NCBI GenBank assembly: GCA_023398495.1 | Contig: JAEWSG010000039.1 | Location: 178,188 to 242,187, forward strand | Direction: 5' to 3' | Source: Bacillota bacterium | Lineage (GTDB): Bacteria > Bacillota > Clostridia > Acetivibrionales > Acetivibrionaceae | Length of the DNA stretch: 64,000 nt | Shown here: in pieces, positions 62,410-64,000 of the stretch | Layout of the letters: each line of letters starts with the position of its first letter | Position numbering within the stretch: position 1 is the stretch's first letter | Made by a program: the position numbers and the translations under genes | Notes under the pieces: generated by a model | What the model saw: only the letters and a program-made list of their open reading frames with translations | Databases searched by the model: none | What the model was told of the DNA's origin: nothing

Positions 62410-63624
62410 TCAATTTATGATTTTTACTACTCCCATATATGAGTGCAATTCACTGTGTTTTTCAGTACGAAGAATAAATAAATAATGTCCTGGTTCCTTT
62501 GGAAGTATTATCTCACTTTTAGTATTTGACGAAAGATTGTGAAAATTTTTAACATTTAAATCCTTATCAACAGTTTCTTTATTCAGTTTTAATACACGGC
62601 AATCATAAAGCTTGTAATCTTTAGAGTAAACAACTTCAACTCTTTCACCTGCTGAAAAGCATGCAATCGGATAGTTGTAGGAAAGATAAAACGATCTGAT
62701 ATCATATGGAAGTCCAAAAGAATGTACGGTTTTGAAAACTGCTGCTGAAGGCCTTAAAAATAATGCATTAAGGTTTCCGTTTTCATCGGTTTTACCTTTT
62801 AATCCTGTTTCTCCATCCGAATCTACTCGTTCCCAGTCTTCTGGAGACATCATTGGAGAATATGTAAATGCGTATGAATTAAATATGTTTTTCTTTTTTG
62901 ATTTTAAGTACTCCGGCATATTATCGTAGTTACGATCTATAGATAGTTGGGATAGAGATATCTTGCGATCATCAGAAAAAATACATAATACATCATCTGG
63001 CATATTCTCATCTTTTACAGGCAATATATAAGCATGAGGGTTATTTATGGTGCATGGAGTATGCTCTCCATTATTTATTTGAGCAATTATATTTTCGCGT
63101 GTTTTGACTTCATATGTTTTATCATTAAACACAGCTTCAAGCTTTTTAATTGGTAAGGGAGTATTATTTAATTGACGGATTTCTGATGCTGCAAGGCCGT
63201 AAAATATCTTGTAGCCCATGTGTTGAGTATAATTCATTGACCAACAGTAACTATGACGAGTTAGTGCCAATACTTTTTCATCAGGGCTGACAAGATACAG
63301 ATCAGGGTAATGCTCTCCATCCCTAAACCTGTCTGCAAGAATTAGAACACAGTCATTCTCAAAAGGCACTTGTTCATATATAACAATTGTTTTGTCAGTA
63401 ATGCCATAAAAATTCTTTAATGCTTTAACGGCTGATAATTCTTCATTAACCATCGGTTTGGCAGCATTCTCGGAGTTATTGTTTGTATGCTCGTTAACTT
63501 CGGATTTAAAATCTGTCTTGTTAGCTATCTGCCTGAGATCATTTTTATCGGCTTGATTATTAGAACATCCGGCAAGTAGTATAAAAAAGCATCCGATCAA
63601 TATTATAAACCTTTTCTTTAACAT
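62410..63624 (-). CDS. Lipoprotein of unknown function
   Basis: 404 residues. A lipobox LLAGC at about residues 17-21 (IILIGCFFILLAGCSNNQ) indicates lipid attachment on the outer face of the membrane. A hydrophilic linker follows (ADKNDLRQIANKTDFKSEVN). The rest is mixed alpha/beta with no motif I recognise; near the C-terminus is EPGHYLFILRTEKHSELHSY, which reads like a beta-sandwich end. GGAGG upstream of the ATG. Confidence 0.65.
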   Translation of the reverse strand: MLKKRFIILIGCFFILLAGCSNNQADKNDLRQIANKTDFKSEVNEHTNNNSENAAKPMVNEELSAVKALKNFYGITDKTIVIYEQVPFENDCVLILADRFRDGEHYPDLYLVSPDEKVLALTRHSYCWSMNYTQHMGYKIFYGLAASEIRQLNNTPLPIKKLEAVFNDKTYEVKTRENIIAQINNGEHTPCTINNPHAYILPVKDENMPDDVLCIFSDDRKISLSQLSIDRNYDNMPEYLKSKKKNIFNSYAFTYSPMMSPEDWERVDSDGETGLKGKTDENGNLNALFLRPSAAVFKTVHSFGLPYDIRSFYLSYNYPIACFSAGERVEVVYSKDYKLYDCRVLKLNKETVDKDLNVKNFHNLSSNTKSEIILPKEPGHYLFILRTEKHSELHSYMGVVKIIN

Positions 63625-64000
63625 GATTTCCTCCTATGCTGCTGACATTATAATCATAACTATATTTATTTTATTATTCCAACTTAAATTTGCACTATGT
63701 ATCCTTTTGTCCATATCATCACTTGTAATCATATGTACTTTTGTGTTCCTAATTATTATCTGTGTATTATATAATTTTGTTTTGAAAATATCAATAAGAA
63801 ACGAAATACGTATAGCTAATACTCCTGTTGTTCAATGTGGAGTGTGTCAATAAAGATTACACGCAGTTTTTTGATCATTTAGGAAATAGCTTGCGGAAAA
63901 ATTTGTGGATAAGTAAAAATTAGTGGTATATAGATTGAGAAATCAAAGGATTTATAGGATAATAACAGTATTATGACAAAAGAAATTAAAATCAGAGAAA
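63625..64000 (+). other. Window end; nothing certain
   Basis: A 76-codon hydrophobic frame (63623-63853) is present on the plus strand, but its start overlaps the ribosome binding site of the divergent lipoprotein gene and it has no ribosome binding site of its own. I do not call it a gene. The last 150 bases hold no clear feature. Confidence 0.4.

Noticed and set aside
63623..63853. Hydrophobic 76-codon frame on the plus strand
   Set aside because: Its start lies in the ribosome binding site of the divergent lipoprotein gene, it has no ribosome binding site of its own, and AT-rich DNA readily gives hydrophobic frames.

Overview
The window looks like the chromosome of a low-GC, anaerobic, cellulosome-producing clostridium (Ruminiclostridium/Acetivibrio-like). 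The evidence is the AT-rich sequence with strong GGAGG ribosome binding sites, the clostridial order rpmG-secE-nusG-rplKAJL-rpoBC, and type I dockerin modules on several secreted proteins, one of them a feruloyl esterase. The species call is an inference.

Layout. (1) 1-12.2 kb: the end of an acetolactate synthase gene, then the housekeeping transcription/translation cluster rpmG, secE, nusG, rplK, rplA, an L10-leader attenuator, rplJ, rplL, rpoB and rpoC. (2) 12.4-43.4 kb: a long co-directional island that I read as a contractile injection system. It encodes two gpD/VgrG-like spikes, probable baseplate proteins, a large putative sheath protein flanked by two tube-like proteins, a DUF4280 PAAR-like tip and a 1694-aa RHS effector. 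Control proteins lie among these: a Ser/Thr kinase, two FHA proteins, a PP2C phosphatase and a membrane-bound degenerate PP2C. An Hsp70-like ATPase and a J-domain protein are present, but I see no AAA+ ATPase and no TssJLM-type membrane complex. Toxin/immunity cargo is inserted in it (YwqJ-like deaminase with a YwqK-like partner, a YezG-like immunity protein, endonuclease V). So are two surface-type proteins. (3) 43.4-46.9 kb: RHS immunity gene, a displaced deaminase toxin fragment on the opposite strand, another immunity candidate and an AlbA_2 protein. (4) 46.9-51.8 kb: an IS3-family element interrupted by a RIT element (three tandem tyrosine recombinases). (5) 52-57.6 kb: an accessory zone with a KilA-N protein, a SymE-like protein, a ribbon-helix-helix-like protein, an IS110 remnant, and a second, 5'-truncated RHS C-terminus with its presumed immunity gene. 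(6) 57.6-64 kb: dockerin-containing and other secreted proteins, and a lipoprotein.

How it may work (inference). Kinase, FHA proteins and phosphatases would form a threonine-phosphorylation switch controlling assembly or firing, as in proteobacterial type VI secretion. Sheath, tube and spike would deliver the RHS protein, whose C-terminus resembles an ADP-ribosyl-cyclase-fold NAD+ hydrolase. The orphan RHS tip, displaced deaminase fragment, tandem immunity genes and shared flanks show that the toxin end is being exchanged by recombination. Four copies of a palindromic repeat, in both orientations, sit in the gaps of the injection locus.
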